Positions 34,271 to 45,973 of a DNA stretch of 64,000 nucleotides are shown here, piece after piece. The stretch's first letter is position 1. Each line of letters opens with the position of its first letter. The position numbers and the translations under genes were made by a program. The notes under the pieces were generated by a model. The model was given only the letters and a program-made list of their open reading frames with translations. It was not told the DNA's origin and did not search any database. Source of the DNA: Lutjanus erythropterus (Eukaryota; Chordata; Actinopteri; Lutjaniformes; Lutjanidae). The stretch lies in assembly GCA_020091685.1 (NCBI GenBank), contig CM034603.1:27620298-27684297 (forward strand), in the 5' to 3' direction.

Positions 34271-36027
34271 GTAAAACACAAGTCAAGAAAAATTCTGGTG
34301 ATCCACCCAGTTTCCACATTTAAATTTGTTAAAAGACAGTGATTCTGAAAAGTTAAGTTTTATTTTCAACATAAACAAGGACTGTTAACACCTTGTAAAT
34401 CTTAAGATATCTGACATTTTGTGCGATCAATAACAAGCCTCCTAAATGACCTGTTACACTGCCACGAATCAGTCCCCCGATTGTCTTTGACATTAACGAT
34501 ATGTTTTCTCAGTAAAGTTCATGATTGATTTTAAGTCTGACTTTTGCTTGATTAGCTTTTTAGCTCAACAGTCAGTACGTCTGTAAGTGGAGGTCCTGTC
34601 ACTGATTTTTGAGCTGCAGACTTTAAATATTGCTGTTATCTTCTTTCTAGCATCACTGACAAGCTTTGTTGACAGCTGCCTTGTGCATTGGCCTGGTCTG
34701 CTGCGTCCTCATAGGTTGCCAGGTTTGCACGTGTTGCACTAACAATCTCCCATATCTCAATACCCAGAAAAATGGGTACTGGGATCCCTCTCCAAGCACA
34801 GACAGACATGCATTTGATGTTACACAGAGCAGACCAGCAAAATCACATGAAATACAATTTTGTTCATGTAGATTATAAAATTTAAGTGAAGAATGTGGTT
34901 CCAGGGGGACATTAGATGGCTTCAGCTGTTATCAAATGACCTCCTCGCTACAGATAAAAGACCATATCTGTGCAAATGAGTGACCAGTAAAATAAGACAA
35001 ACAAAAAATACAATATAAGTACAAGAAAAATGGGGCAGAAGATTTTAACAGTGGAATGATTTCTTTCCTTTGTGGTTCATTCTTTATATAAATATAAAGA
35101 TGTCTGAACGTAAAGGAAATTCCCCTGAAAACTATTAATCCTAAATGTCCATGTGACTCCTCCTCAATGGCTCAAACAGTAAAAATAGTCTGATTTAATT
35201 TGGTGATCTAAACCATCTCTGCTAAACACGATCATGTGGATTTAGAGTTTTTGTATTCATTACCTGTCAGTTTCCTAAATGAGTTTAACATTTTACAGAT
35301 TATAATTAAGGCACATCAGAGATTCCTGCCTCAAGCTAGATCTCAGAGCTTTTAACACAGACTGTACTTTAATCACTGATTTCAGCTACTGCCTTGCATC
35401 ATAATTACATTAATAAGTTTATAAATAATCACATTATATCTATTTATGCTGTTGATCATCACAGAAATTAATATTTTATGAGAAAACATTTTCACTCAAA
35501 ACACCTAAACCTTGCTGCTTGCTTATTGTGATTTTGTGACGACAACTGTGACTTCATGTTTAACTCTTAGCACAAGTCATTAGTGAAAGGCTCATTTCCC
35601 TCAGGCCTACCTTAATCTGAGACCGGTATGCTGCTCTATAATGCATTAGTCATTATTTCCTCTGCCTAGGCAACAGATTTTTTTTATTAAAAGTACACTG
35701 AACATGTGTTTTAATATTACTTTTAATGGGCTGCCTCTGCTTGAAATTTACTTAGCCTACAACAATGCCCTCATGACAGAGAAATATTTTCTGTGAGCAG
35801 GCTGGTGGCAAAGACGGTGGTGTTGAAACATCAAGGTTACAACAGGCTGCATCTCTGGGGATGAACACAAAGAGCTATGAGCTCTCTGATTTCTCTTTAG
35901 AGATTACTGGAGTGTTTTTATAGCGCAGCCATCATATTTCAGGGTGTATTCTTGGCTGGATGTTGCAGGCCTTCATCCTGCGAGGCGTCATTACACCTGC
36001 ACGGTTGTCATCTTTAAATTAATTTGC
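34271..36027. other. Intronic sequence, no gene recognised
   Basis: AT-rich, unique-looking intron. The only frame of note (34666-34878, 70 codons) has eight or more Cys but no recognisable spacing, signal peptide logic or splice context. Nothing else recognised. Confidence 0.45.
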
Positions 36028-37212
36028 TTGAAGCGATAGGCTGGATTATTTAATGTGGGGGTTGTATGAGGTACTTATTGGTAGTCAGGGTATTAGTTAC
36101 AGGAGGTGACGGTCGTCGCCCTCGGTTTGGAGAAGCGGAGAGAAGTAGCAACACAAAATCTTAGAAATAAACCCCTGTGGACACTGTTAGCAACAAAACA
36201 TAATTTATCTTCTTAAAAAAGGTCTACCTAAACAAAAAAACAAAAAAACAGTTTAAGCTTACACTATATTAAAAATATTTTCACCACTTTACCTTGCCGT
36301 CAGACAGCTTTTTCCGACGTGCAGCAGCTGTGATGTAAGGCAAACATAAATTTCTCCAAAGCCACCAGACTCCCTTGGCAAAAACAGTTTACCTTGCAGA
36401 ACACAAGAGCTGCCTCAGTCTGTTTCTGTGTTTGTTTGTTTGTTTTTTTGTGTGTGTGTGTTTTTTTGACTTTGGTGAATCCAAATTATCCTTTTGTAGC
36501 ACCAAAGTCAATCACACGAGCAAACTAACAGATTGAGACGGAAATAGATAAGCATCTCCCGGGTTCTGCAAGGCAAAATTACTGATTTCACCCATGGATG
36601 ATTTGGAGAGAGGTTGGTTTGGAGAGAGTGATATTTGGCTTTTATTACAGAAAAGGTTTTCTGGCAGCAGGGTTAAGCAGTGACAGTTTTCTGAACATAC
36701 TGTAAACTTAATACTGATATAGATTTTTTTTTTAAGTGGCTAAAATACTTTTTGATTCCATGCTGGTGCACCCCGCTGCTGTAGGGAATATTTTGCATTG
36801 AAAGAATGAATTCCCAACTGGAAAAAATCATCAAGTTAGAACAACTCAGAAAGAAAGAAATTTGTTACATGAGATGCGGAGTTGTCTGTTGACATCATAC
36901 GTACAGAAACATTATGTGCAAGATTAATTGCTCGGTTGATAACTTTTTACAAATTCACATATTGCATATCAATTTTTGCTCATGTGAAATTGGTAATATC
37001 ACTGTGTTGTATAGACAGAGTGACCTAGATGAATTAGAAATAACCCTGATAGCATACAAACAGATTCAGCATATACCCTAACATCCACGTTGTTCAACCT
37101 GACTTCCTGTCTCAGGAAACAGAACCGTCCAAGCAGCATGTGAATGCAGTGATACACTAGGGATACGGACCTGTTACAACCCTACGTAAAATAAGCCAAA
37201 CTATCCCTTTAA
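36028..37212. mobile_element. Long member of the GTTGTATGAGGTACTTA TTAA-element family
   Basis: The left end TTGAAGCGATAGGCTGGAT leads into GTGGGGGTTGTATGAGGTAC. The right end reads back as TTAAAGGGATAGTTTGGCTT followed by TACGTAGGGTTGTAACAGGTC, so both terminal and subterminal blocks pair as inverted repeats. TTAA is intact on the right (37209-37212) and changed to TTGA on the left. Sharing of left blocks with 9093 and 22228 (GGTACTTA, GGAGAAGC) shows one family. At about 1.2 kb it is the longest copy here, but frames inside are short, so it is also non-autonomous. Confidence 0.75.
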
Positions 37213-38164
37213 ATGCCACATTGGTAAAATTTCACTCTATCAAAGGAAGACTCCCCGTCCTCATAATTGTGTTATTCTGTTTTGGATTGTGGGAAATTGG
37301 AGTTTAAAAGGAGTGAGTCATTAATCACAGACTGTGCGATTTAATTCACTTTCGATACTGCTGCCCAGGGCTGAGATACACACATGCTCACGCTTACATC
37401 CGGCCTGTCCTCATATGCACTTAACTGTGGCTTCTACTTAGAGATACTCCAGATCTGAGTAAGACAGTTTGGCCCGGTTCCCAAGTCTTAGTTTTAGCTC
37501 TGTGCTTCCTTTGAGGTCCGGAGCTCAGATAAATCAGCCAGACGGAGCTCAACAAGAGCAGGCAGATAAAAGAAAGAGCGAGCAGCGTGATGTGATAGGC
37601 TGTCCTCATTATCTCTACAGCCGGGCTAACTGAGTGCTTCAGGTGATGACTGCTTACTGAAGGCTGCCACTGGATTTGCTACCTGCTGCACTCATCCCAA
37701 GTAATGCTGTGTCCTGAGATGACTCCCCTCTTACAACACAGGCCAGTACAAAAGGCCAGATGTGCGGTAAAAGCGGGCATTTGAGGATGATTTAATGGCT
37801 TTATCAGAGTCAACAGTTGGAAGATGGCAGGAAATGAGAGGAGGGAGAGATGAGGAATGACATGCAACAAAGGTCCCTAGCTGGATTCAAATCAGGGTTT
37901 TTGCTTTTCATGGTCTGCACTTTAAATACCAAAGCCACCAGGGAACCCATTTGCATTGTGTTTTTGGTACTGTGGTCACATTGTACCTGCTGTTTTATAT
38001 GACAATTTTATTTGTGGCAATTTCCTCTTAACGGCACAAGCTAAGATATTAGGGGGTTTTCACATCAGGGACCCAGGCTCAGATCCAATTACACTTGACC
38101 CTAAAGACCAGTTCATTTAATTAGTCTGAACACTGCGTAACGTACCTGAGCACGGTTCTTTGAG

Positions 38165-38492
38165 TGGTCCCGAGTATGGTTAATGGTGTAAATACTAATA
38201 ATATCAGCACTCAATACCTCTTAGGTATCGACTGAAATAACCCAGAACCAAGTAACATAAAAACTACTTAAGTGAAACGATACCTGCATTCGATCTTTTT
38301 GGTCACCAGATATAGAAAAAAATTAGTATGTATATGGCTTTGCTTGCAGCCAATCACAGCAAAGCCTTTTTCATAAAGAAGAACCTTCAAAATAAGATAT
38401 TGAATGAAGTACTTTATTGGTATCGGGATCAATTTAAGGGTATTGGTACTGGTGCTGGTATCATAATGTTTTAAATGATACCCAGCCCTTGA
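38165..38492. repeat. Probable dispersed repeat ending GATACCCAGCCCTT
   Basis: The segment contains GGTATCG, AACGATACCTGCATTCGAT and, near its end, GTATCGGGATCAATTTAAG, GGTATTGGTACTGGT and GATACCCAGCCC, a motif series I recall as the end of a common teleost MITE. Only one end is clear. Confidence 0.35.
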
Positions 38493-41400
38493 GAATACTA
38501 ACCGTGCCAAAGCAAGGAAATGGACTGCTACATGGATCTCGTGTTTTGCAGGCTTTTCTACACTTTCTGGACAGCAAGGAAGTGAAAAGGGGGGCAATCG
38601 TACAAAGCAATTGTATCTAATGTGAAAGCACTTTATACTGTATTTGTTAAAAAATGAAAAAAAAAAAAAACACACCTCAGTTATTGGTCACATGGTCAGT
38701 TATTAAATCTATTATTAAATTTGTTAACAAATAAAACAAATATGTTTGACTATAACAAAATGTATTTTAAAAAATAAAAAACAAAATCTCGAAATTGAGG
38801 AGACAAAATATTATAGACTTTTTTTTTCACTGCAGCGCTTCCGTCCCCTGTGCTGCGCACGCCAGTTTCGTAAACCTACGTTAAGTGATTTTTTGACCAC
38901 CTGGGGGCAGTGAAAACATTTGAACATATAACTGACATCTGTATCACCTTTTACACTGATATGACAAACATAATGCTTATATACGCATCCAGCGGTTAGC
39001 ATTCATTTGGAGTTTTTGTTTTTGATTGTTACTGTCCCCCTGATAAAATGAGGTCCAATATTACCTCTTCCTTTAGCTCAGTTTTGCTCTCCAGTCAACT
39101 CCTCTGGGAAATATCTGTTTCTTTAGCTGCTCCACTATGTTCACCAACTTTGTCTGTCTGCTGTTTGGTGCTGAGCAATGTGTTTTCAGAGCTTTTGATA
39201 AAAAAAAAGATATGAAAGTGTTGAGAGTGAAACAAAACAGTAAAGTTGCAAGCCCAAAAGCAAAAACCATAGAGCTGAAGGGAACTGCAGAGTTTATGAT
39301 ACAGTAATTCTCTCCTCTTTATCACTTCAGCCCCTTTCACATAACGTTTAGTGATTTGATTCATTAGGAATATAAAAATATTGATTAGCAGTATTAAGGT
39401 CTTGGCTGGATCATAAACCTCATCAAATTTGAGCTAAACTGCAATTCTTTATTTTTAGAGCACTTTTTAAACCTCAAGTAACTAAGTGCTTCATTCAAGG
39501 CAACAAATTAAAACCCAAATACTAAAAGTTTTTTTTTTTTTTTTACAGCTAAACAAAAGACAAATTGTATGAGATTAATTGTAAAATAAAGCAAAATCAA
39601 ATTTAAAAAAATTAAAAGGAGAAAACTCAATGCAAGGTTTCTGACCACGCAGACCTTTGTGCTCTTCAAACATGCTGTCACCCAGTGCAGCTCCTCCCCT
39701 CAGGACAGCACAGCATCCTCGGCAGGACCTCTTGCTCGGCGTTGCCATGGTTGCAAAGGTGGAGAGGGTGAGGCAGTGTAAGCTCTGGGAACACACACAC
39801 GCTGCGGCTCGTTTGGTGGCTCTGACTGCCATCTGGAGATGACGCAGCTCTCACATTGCGCATCCTGTGCTTGTGTCATCCAACCTGTTACGTCCATCGT
39901 AACAAGCATGGCGAGTTTTTTTTTTTTTTTTTTTTCCCCTTTCCAATCTAAAAACAGTCGTTCCCCTTTGGCTCCTAATGAGTATGAGCCTCTACTCCTG
40001 TGCTGACACATATTAACTATCGACCCCTATTTCTTTCTTTTTTTTTTTTTTTTTTGTTTTTTTGGGCTCCTCTGCTCCCAGAGGGTGTCTCAACAGGTCA
40101 TCCATCCCCCCCACCCAGCACCTCGATGCTCTGTCGACATGCCATCGATCATCCCTCGCTGCGTTGCCCTCCCCCCACCACCTCTACAGACCTGTCAACA
40201 GCACGTCAGCGGGCTGCTGCCTCGCCGGGAGACTGTCCCTCTTCCTCTTGATGATTTACTGTATTATTACACGAGCTGACAGTGGGCATTAGTCAGTGTT
40301 TAAATACAGAGAAGCCTTATTACTCCCTGATGAGGAGAGACGAGGATCCTGCAGAATGGCTGATGCTGAGTCTCTTGTGGTAGATTTTCTGCTCTGAAGA
40401 TTGTGTGAAGTAACAAACACATCATCATCAGCTGTCATTAAGGCTCCATGCAGTGATTCAAGTTTTATTCAGATCACATTTTAAATCCCCTTCACTTTTC
40501 CACTGATATTTTCATTTTAACAGTAGCTGCGTGGTTGAAATTTAACTGATTAAATATTCATGCGGTGAAAAAAAAAAAAATCACTCCTTTTGTCAGCCTT
40601 CGTTTTTTGATCTTCTGCTTCTTGATGACAGTCACATCCCCTCTCCGCTTTTCACAGGAGATTAGCTCACTCCACAGATGTAACTTCACTGTGGATCTTA
40701 AAGATTTCTGCGGCTTTTTTTGAACTTTATCTGAGCGTGCGGCTAAATATAACCGTCTTTTAAACCGGCTCGTTCCCATTTTCCTTTCCTCCCCGCGTTC
40801 ATGTGTCTGTTTCTTATTTTTAAGTGAAGGCTCTTCGAGGCATCTTTTCAATGTTGTTCTTTTGAGGATTAGCTTTATTAGTTGTGTTGTTGATAATCAG
40901 CAGTGAAGCTCTTTTACAGGGAGGAAAGGGCAAGTACTGCAGATCAAGCGTTAGTTTACTCCCTTGTCTGCCATTTTGTTAAAATAACTGATTTTTTATC
41001 CAGTTGATGTTTAAAATGCCAGGCACACTGCCTTTCCGTGCACTGTGTCTGTTTTGCCACTAGAGACTGTTGTGTTACAATCAATGCACCATCTCTACAC
41101 TGCACTGTACACACCAACATACTGTACAGTACAGTAGGTGAGCTCTTGCTTTGTTTCTAGGGTATTTGCCCCGGCTGTACCGACGACACCAATAAAACCC
41201 CGAAATCCTACTTGTACCAAAAAAACAAACAAATAAAAAGTCAAGTTGCCATGGTTTCGTACACAGCTTCTGTAACTAAAACAACCTGCTGCCACAGATA
41301 GAAGCGTGTCATCCAGATCCAAGAAGAGGCACATAATGCCACCTAGTATGATGAGCCCTTTTTAATATTTAATCAGTTGCAACAACTGATTTTTGACCAG

Positions 41401-43200
41401 TTAGAATTCCAAGCAAACATGTCTACAGTTCTCACTGTAAAATGTTAATTCATGATATCTTATTGGTAGAAGTGTTCATTAGATATCTGTAACTTAATTA
41501 CAACTAGTTGGTTTTTACCATTATTCAAAGTCAGTTACAAATATCTATAATTCTGCTTTGATGTTATAATAAGTCCATAATAAGTAATATAATAAGTCAT
41601 GTATTTTTATTTACAAGGGGCCACGCACACTTTAAAACATAAATGTCACCATTTGATGCATTGCACCAGATTATATCTTAAAGCTAGTTCGTATCTGCAG
41701 CCCCTTGGCAGCACGATGACATAAAGTTCTCCAAAGAAGACCACACAAGACAAACAATACAATACAAAGCTAAACACAATAGTACATCACAAGTATATGT
41801 TTGTCAAATTATAGCAAGTTGTAACAACCAGAGTTTGAGGTAGGTAAGTGCAGAGCTCAGCAGCTTTTAACAGATTTACACTAGTCACAATCTTTTTACG
41901 ATATGTGGAAATTCAGTTGTAGATACAGTATCTGTAATCATTATTCTTATAGGGGAAAAATGAATAACTTATATGTGTAATCAAATTAAAATTTGTAAAT
42001 CACATATATTTTTACAACTAAATAATTTGTAGCATGTTCAAATTATTTTACCAGTATCTTAAATTAACATTTTGACATATCACAGTAACCTTTTGATATG
42101 CCTAAAAGTCATTTCTTCTTGCAAAAACTAGTTTGCTGCCCTGCTGATTAAATGTTGAAAGGGCTTGCCATTCACCTCTCATTAGAATTGGAAAGGTTAT
42201 ATGGTCACATTCAGGGATTTCAGACCTGCAGATGGTGGCATCATCAGTGGCGCTACGTAATTACAACATTTAATTCAAGAAGGAGAAAAGATCAAATTAT
42301 CACATTGGTTGCAGGAGGTGTGTCGTGAAACCAGGCGGTGATTTTAGCTGCCTTTTCCTGCAGCAGCAGAGCGTTCTGTTGAAGTGTCTTTGAGCAAGGC
42401 TTTATTCTTTTCCCCCTGTTAAAAATGAGACTCCCATCTCCTGTTAATGTCCCGTGCAACGCTTCATGTTTACAAATGTTCTCTTCTCTAATCAAAAAAG
42501 AAATGTATTCCGAAGCAGATCATTAATAATGAAGACAGAACTTTAAAGCGAGTGAAGGAAATTTCTCCTATAACGTTTCTGTCAGCCAGAATTAGAGCAG
42601 CAGAGCGGAGCTGCCATTTCTCCCGAGTCCTCTCACAGTCTTTTTCTGGGCTGAGACCAGGCAGCAGTAATCCGTTGTGTCACACGGGCAGATTCCCTTA
42701 TCGACCACACCATGATACAGCAGCGACACACCCCTGGGAGTCACACGCAGACGCTCACAAACACACACACAAGGACATCGTTTAATTGGTACATAAACAC
42801 AGGCAAACACACAGAATGGCAACAGAAAGGCAGCGCTGCAAAGTCAACAGGGTCACATTACAGTGGAGTGAATCCTTGAGGAAACAACAACAGAAGCAAC
42901 AAGTAGCTTTTGTGTGTTTGCAGCAGCACAGTCAATGCAGATAAAAATATACTAGATCTCTTTCCTGATGCTTGAATATCACATCATCCTTGCAGCTGAG
43001 AATATCAACTCCATCTTTGTTTTTTTAACCTGCATAAAATCAGCTTACAAGACATTCTTTTTTTTATTTAGCTTTATACAATGGTTGCACAACAAAATAA
43101 GAAAAAACTAAGATGAACAAGCATGACACTATAGATGAAGGAATAAAGTCATGACAGAGAGGCATATTCACGTTCTTGCAGAGAGTTAGATGAGAAGATT
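38493..43200. other. Intronic sequence with poly-T runs, no gene recognised
   Basis: T-runs of 14-19 lie near 39530-39545, 39917-39936 and 40039-40057; they inflate some minus-strand frames. A GC-richer segment at 39650-39870 and 40060-40260 looks unique but has no exon with good splice sites. At 39455-39500 a short AGAGCACTTTTTAAA block resembles a dispersed retroelement tail. Frames up to 103 codons are overlapping and without domains. Confidence 0.45.
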
Positions 43201-43440
43201 GACACCACTCTCATGTCTGTTCATTAGAAATGAAGCTAGCCAGCAGCGGGTTAGCTAAATGGCTAATCCAAAGATAACAAATAAGATATATAATGTGTTA
43301 ATTAGCTTTAGAGGGGCTGGTAGGCTCATTTCTTAATTTACCTTTCAACAGAGACAAGTTAGCTGAATCCCCGTTTACAGTTTTTAGGAGCTAAACTCAC
43401 CACCAAGCAATCAGCTGCTGGTGGTATCGTCTAAGGCAAA
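43200..43440. repeat. Probable dispersed fish repeat, TTAGCTAAATGGCTAA type
   Basis: AAGCTAGCCAGCAGC, GTGTTAATTAGCTTTAGAGG, GGCTGGTAGGC and ACAAGTTAGCTGAATCCCC occur in an order I recall, on the opposite strand, from a widespread teleost repeat. No ends are defined here. Confidence 0.45.
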
Positions 43441-44413
43441 TTAAATCACTGGTGCAGGCAATGGAACAGTGTTGCCAGATTGGTTTAATGACTTCCAGTC
43501 CGATAATTATTCAAAGTCTGCTCAAATTAATGAAAAACTGCCCAAATATTATCTATAATAAACAATACAAATGAATTCATAAACATAAGCAATAATATAG
43601 TGGTTCAACTATAAAACTATTTTCCTTTTCTGTTCTTTAAAAATAAATAAATTATAGGTTTGCCCCAGGTAAACACGCATAAATAGAGAAAAAGAAAAGT
43701 ACATGCAATCCCATGCTACCAAAAAGCCAAATAATGATGTTATAATGTTGCAAGAGGTTTCTGTCATAATGAAAGTACAGATTCGACAGTCGCAGATCTC
43801 CTCGCAGCAGAATGAAAAAAAATTATTTCATATCACAATTGTGCTAATTGACTGGAGGTTTTCATGTAACAAAGATATTTATGAATAAAATCAATGAAAA
43901 ACAGCTTACATTCTGTCCACCCTCCCTTTAACCAACACAGTGCAACCCAAACCAACTGCGTGGAAAATGTTCAATCTGGCAACACTGCAATGAAACATAA
44001 AAATCATTCCCCAGTCTAAAATAGTGCCCTGATTTCCCATCATGCTTGCTGGACTGAATAGTTTGTTAAGACAGCTATTTTACGTTACAAAATACAAACA
44101 TTGCTTTTTTACAGTTTTAACTGTTTCAGTGAGATAGATGTTATTATACATTTTTGAGGCCAGCTGTATCTTGCATATTTTTGAGTGCTTGTCCTCTACG
44201 CTGAACGCCCTTAAGGGGCTGACGTCACTGAAAGCTGCTTCATGGCTCTCTATTGTTTAGCTGTCCATACCACGGCAGCCAAGTTAATTTAACAGATATA
44301 ATATATTTAAATCTAAGTACTGAATTAAGGACCATGATGTAGCTCTAAATACGCAATGATCATACCTATTTGAATGCTGTACACTTAAAGGAACTGTAGT
44401 AGATACTATATGG

Positions 44414-45965
44414 CAGTGATGGACGAAGTATTCAGGTCCTTTAAATACCACATTGTGAAAATATTCCACTACAAGTTAAAATCCTGCGTTCAAAATCTTA
44501 ATAAGTGTTTTCAATAAACTGTAAATAAAATATAAAAAGTAGAAGTAGACTTACTCATTGTGCAAAACCGTCTCTGTCAATGTTCTACTATCATTTATGG
44601 TATTTTTGAAACAACATTACCGCTGTGTTAAAGGTGCTGTATACAACATTTACCCTAGAGGTCACTGTAGAGCACCGGCATCTCAGACTGAAACAAATGC
44701 ACGTCTTGTTTTCTCAATAAAGTTGGTGAAAAAAGTGTTGTCTGAACACACACTGCCGACAAAACTCTGATCAAACTGTCAAACCAGGCAGTGCTGATAA
44801 AATGTGGACCAAGATTATGTTCATAAATTGCCTATTTCTTGCTTAAAATATTTTCAGAAACATATTTTAGTGAGTTTCATTGTAAAACGAGAACGATTGT
44901 AACTGAGCAGCCGCCATTTTGTCCCAGACCTGCAAACCATCTTGTGAGAGTGATCATTTTAAGCCAAATTATGATCTATCCTTTATTCTAAGTGTTTTAA
45001 GTCTCTAAACCTACCCAGATCTTAAACAAAGCACTGTCACATTATAAAACATGATTAGTTTGTACAGCGTGCACAAAAAACCCCCAACCCAAAATAATCT
45101 TCCAAGAGACAAATCTAGAGTTCCCTTTGTAGTGAACTTCTCAAACTGTCAAACTAAGGAGTGTTCTGTTGCTGCATCACCTATTTTTCGATTAAAAAGG
45201 GTTCAGAACCATATTTTAGTGACTGTTTGGCTGTAATATGATGAGGTTACTCACCAGGCTGCCATGTTGAAAATGGACGGAGGGAAGACTGAGAGGGACT
45301 TGCAGCCGTTCCGGCTAAACAGAGACAACTAAATGAGAACAAAGATAGAGGTCGTGTTACGTCGTTCTCTGCTCAGGAAGGCAGTACTCTACTATATCTT
45401 TAAATTGCAAAAATTGTTTGGTGAAATCTATTCAGGCTGAATGTTGTATTTACCATGTTTAGAGTGTTGTATTTCACTGCTGTATATTAAGACTGAGCTA
45501 ATTTGAACTACTTTACTGTTTGGTAGGTCAATCTGCAGCAATGCATCATATTCTATATGATGGTCATATATATGTGTAGTCCTGTGAGGACCATGCATCT
45601 CTGAAAAGTCAACTTTTCATGAGCTCAGAAAGCTTTTCCAGCAAATAAAAGGTTTTTTTTAAGTTGTTTATTTAACTTATGAAGTAGGAGGCTTTTCTCA
45701 ACTCATTAAGGAACACTTAATCCTTCAGTTTATCACAAAAAAATCTAATCACCAGAATTAGAGACACATGGTTTTCACTTTACAAGAAAGGTATAAAGTT
45801 TGATTCTGAAAACTAACTGGTAGCTAGAGCTGTCAGAGAAATGTATAGTGGAGAATAGGTACAGTATTTGCCCCTGAGGTGTGGTGGAAGTGTGAAGTTA
45901 AGTACCTCTGCTTTGTGATTAAGTACAGTTCTGGAGTAAATGTATTTAGTTACATCCCACCACTG
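44414..45965. mobile_element. hAT-type MITE with 8-base target duplication
   Basis: The element begins CAGTGATGGACGAAGTATT and ends TTACATCCCACCACTG, so the ends are inverted repeats of the CAGTGGTGG type. The flanking octamers, CTATATGG at 44406-44413 and CTCTATGG at 45966-45973, agree at 7 of 8 positions, as expected of a hAT target-site duplication. Subterminal sequence (AGTATTCAGGTCCTTTAAA, ACTACAAGTTAAAATCCTGC and at the right GAGTAAATGTATTTAGTTAC) is the kind I recall from an abundant fish hAT MITE. Half of its length is the nested TTAA element at 44628-45403. No transposase frame is present. Confidence 0.85.
44628..45403. mobile_element. TTAA MITE nested inside the hAT-type MITE
   Basis: TTAA at 44628-44631 and 45400-45403 bounds an element whose left end TTAAAGGTGCTGTATACAA and right end, reversed TTTAAAGATATAGTAGAG, pair imperfectly. 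Inner blocks match the copy at 31289. The second half repeats part of the first: TCAAACTGTCAAAC at about 44772 recurs at about 45141, with CCTATTTNT...TTCAGAA(A)C(A)ATATTTTAGTGA after each. So this copy carries an internal duplication of about 370 bases. Confidence 0.75.
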
Positions 45966-45973
45966 CTCTATGG

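Noticed and set aside
34666-34878. Cys-rich 70-codon frame
   Set aside because: Cys spacing fits no known family and there is no splice or secretion context.
42592-42822. Overlapping plus and minus frames near 42.6-42.8 kb
   Set aside because: Driven by a CACA-rich low-complexity stretch; no domain.
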